From CAUSWF01 sp963535465 (GTDB lineage: Bacteria > Bacillota_I > Bacilli_A > RF39 > UBA660), in the NCBI GenBank assembly GCA_963535465.1, contig CAUSWF010000017.1, forward strand, positions 1-13,512: a DNA stretch of 13,512 nucleotides. Reading direction: 5' to 3'. A model generated the notes under the pieces. That model saw only the letters and a program-made list of their open reading frames with translations. It made no database searches and was not told the DNA's origin. Below, in pieces: positions 12,871 to 13,512 of the stretch; the first letter of the stretch is position 1, and each line of letters starts with the position of its first letter. A program made the translations under genes and the position numbers.

Positions 12871-13512
12871 CTTATACGTAATTGATTTTACACTATTATT
12901 ACAACTAAAATTAAGATCTAGTTGATATAACGTCTTAAGTATATACTTATTACCCAAATCATCTAAATATGATCCAATTGGATACATAATTTTAATATCT
13001 TCATTATTTATACCGTAAGAAGATACAAATATTGATTGTCCTGCAAAAAGGTTGCTGCATTTGTTTATATTAATAACTATATTTTTAGTTTTCATGTATT
13101 CATATCTAGCATAAGATAACTCAATACTCTGAATTAAAATTTTAGGTTTTATAATTATTAAATCTGATAGTCCTATTTCTTTATAATACCTTATTTTATC
13201 TAATAAGTTTTTATTAGAAAAACCAAATATAGATGGTAATGAAATAGTAATATCTTTGACTTGATTATCAGTATAACCTAGCCCCTTCAAAAAATTAAAT
13301 TTATCTAATATATATTTTGTACTAAAACTATAAATTGAAGGAAAAATACACGTCATTTTTCTAATATCATCTTCGCTATATCCAATAGATTTTAAAAATT
13401 TAAATGTATTTAAAAGATGAGTAAAACTAAAACGTAATAGTTTAGGAAATTTTAAAGTCATATGTATAATTTCCTCTTTTGTATATCCTAAAGATATAAA
13501 AAGTTTAAACTT
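12862..13512 (-). CDS. Second mTERF-like repeat protein, N-terminal part outside the window
   Basis: The frame is open to the window edge and aligns codon for codon with residues 181-396 of the first copy, so the Met at 13461 is internal and not the start. By eye about 30 of 216 residues differ (roughly 86 percent identity). It covers the end of unit 4, units 5-7 and the C-terminal domain. Differences cluster at unit positions 13-18, 21-24 and 29-33, while positions 1-7 and 25-28 are kept. In unit 5 this copy keeps the consensus Pro (KFPKLL) where the first copy has Ser (KHSELL), so copy 1 is the more derived there. It reads as intact and probably functional over the visible part. Confidence 0.75.
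   Translation of the reverse strand, partial: KFKLFISLGYTKEEIIHMTLKFPKLLRFSFTHLLNTFKFLKSIGYSEDDIRKMTCIFPSIYSFSTKYILDKFNFLKGLGYTDNQVKDITISLPSIFGFSNKNLLDKIRYYKEIGLSDLIIIKPKILIQSIELSYARYEYMKTKNIVININKCSNLFAGQSIFVSSYGINNEDIKIMYPIGSYLDDLGNKYILKTLYQLDLNFSCNNSVKSITYKKR

Larger units (their letters stand above)
12835..13512 (-). repeat. Tandem gene-duplication unit, copy 2 (continues outside)
   Basis: The partner of 11461-12139. The outer 3' coding end and terminator are nearly identical in DNA, while parts of the repeat region differ more. The other boundary lies beyond the window. Confidence 0.9.

Overview
This is a very AT-rich stretch of bacterial chromosome. It has short intergenic gaps, TTGNNN/17 bp/TAtaAT promoters that often carry an extended -10 TG, and GGAGG-type ribosome binding sites. 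TGA is used as a stop codon, as seen in two ATGA overlaps in the transporter operon, and Trp is read from TGG, so the code is the standard bacterial one and not the Mycoplasma code. A peptidoglycan gene pair (murF, ddl) shows a walled cell. Together this suggests an uncultured, reduced, host-associated Firmicute (Bacilli/Clostridia type). The exact lineage is an inference.

Layout, left to right. (1) 1-305: 5' part of a minus-strand gene that runs off the window. (2) 334-509: tRNA-Ser(GCT) with its own promoter and terminator. (3) 521-2992: a four-gene minus-strand ABC-2 transporter operon made of one permease, one ATPase and two small membrane proteins, with overlapping stops and starts. (4) 3060-3373: a tRNA cluster Ile(GAT)-Asn(GTT)-Glu(TTC), minus strand, with promoter and terminator. 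(5) 3456-5762: a P-type cation ATPase resembling CtpE. (6) 5834-5982: tRNA-Lys(CTT), plus strand. (7) 5988-9583: a minus-strand operon of alpha/beta hydrolase, membrane-anchored MurF and Ddl, which makes D-Ala-D-Ala and attaches it to the cell-wall precursor. (8) 9591-10138: a YgjV-like membrane protein, divergent from that operon. (9) 10141-10300: tRNA-Gly(GCC). (10) 10334-11477: a protein with one and perhaps two PemK/MazF-like domains. (11) 11489-13512: two tandem, minus-strand paralogues built from 35-residue helical repeats that look like the mTERF (mitochondrial transcription termination factor) repeat. The second is cut by the window edge. Between them lies the 3' remnant of an unrelated plus-strand gene.

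The left 10 kb is housekeeping: tRNAs, cell wall, ion and small-molecule transport. The right 3 kb is where the novelty lies. mTERF proteins are classically regarded as eukaryotic organelle nucleic-acid-binding proteins. Here an uninterrupted array of seven 35-residue repeats occurs in a bacterial genome as a recently duplicated and diverging pair, next to a toxin-fold protein. Three coding starts are placed at internal Met codons (hydrolase 9535, murF 8811, small membrane protein 1006) because the ribosome binding site, or the promoter, sits inside the longer reading frame.
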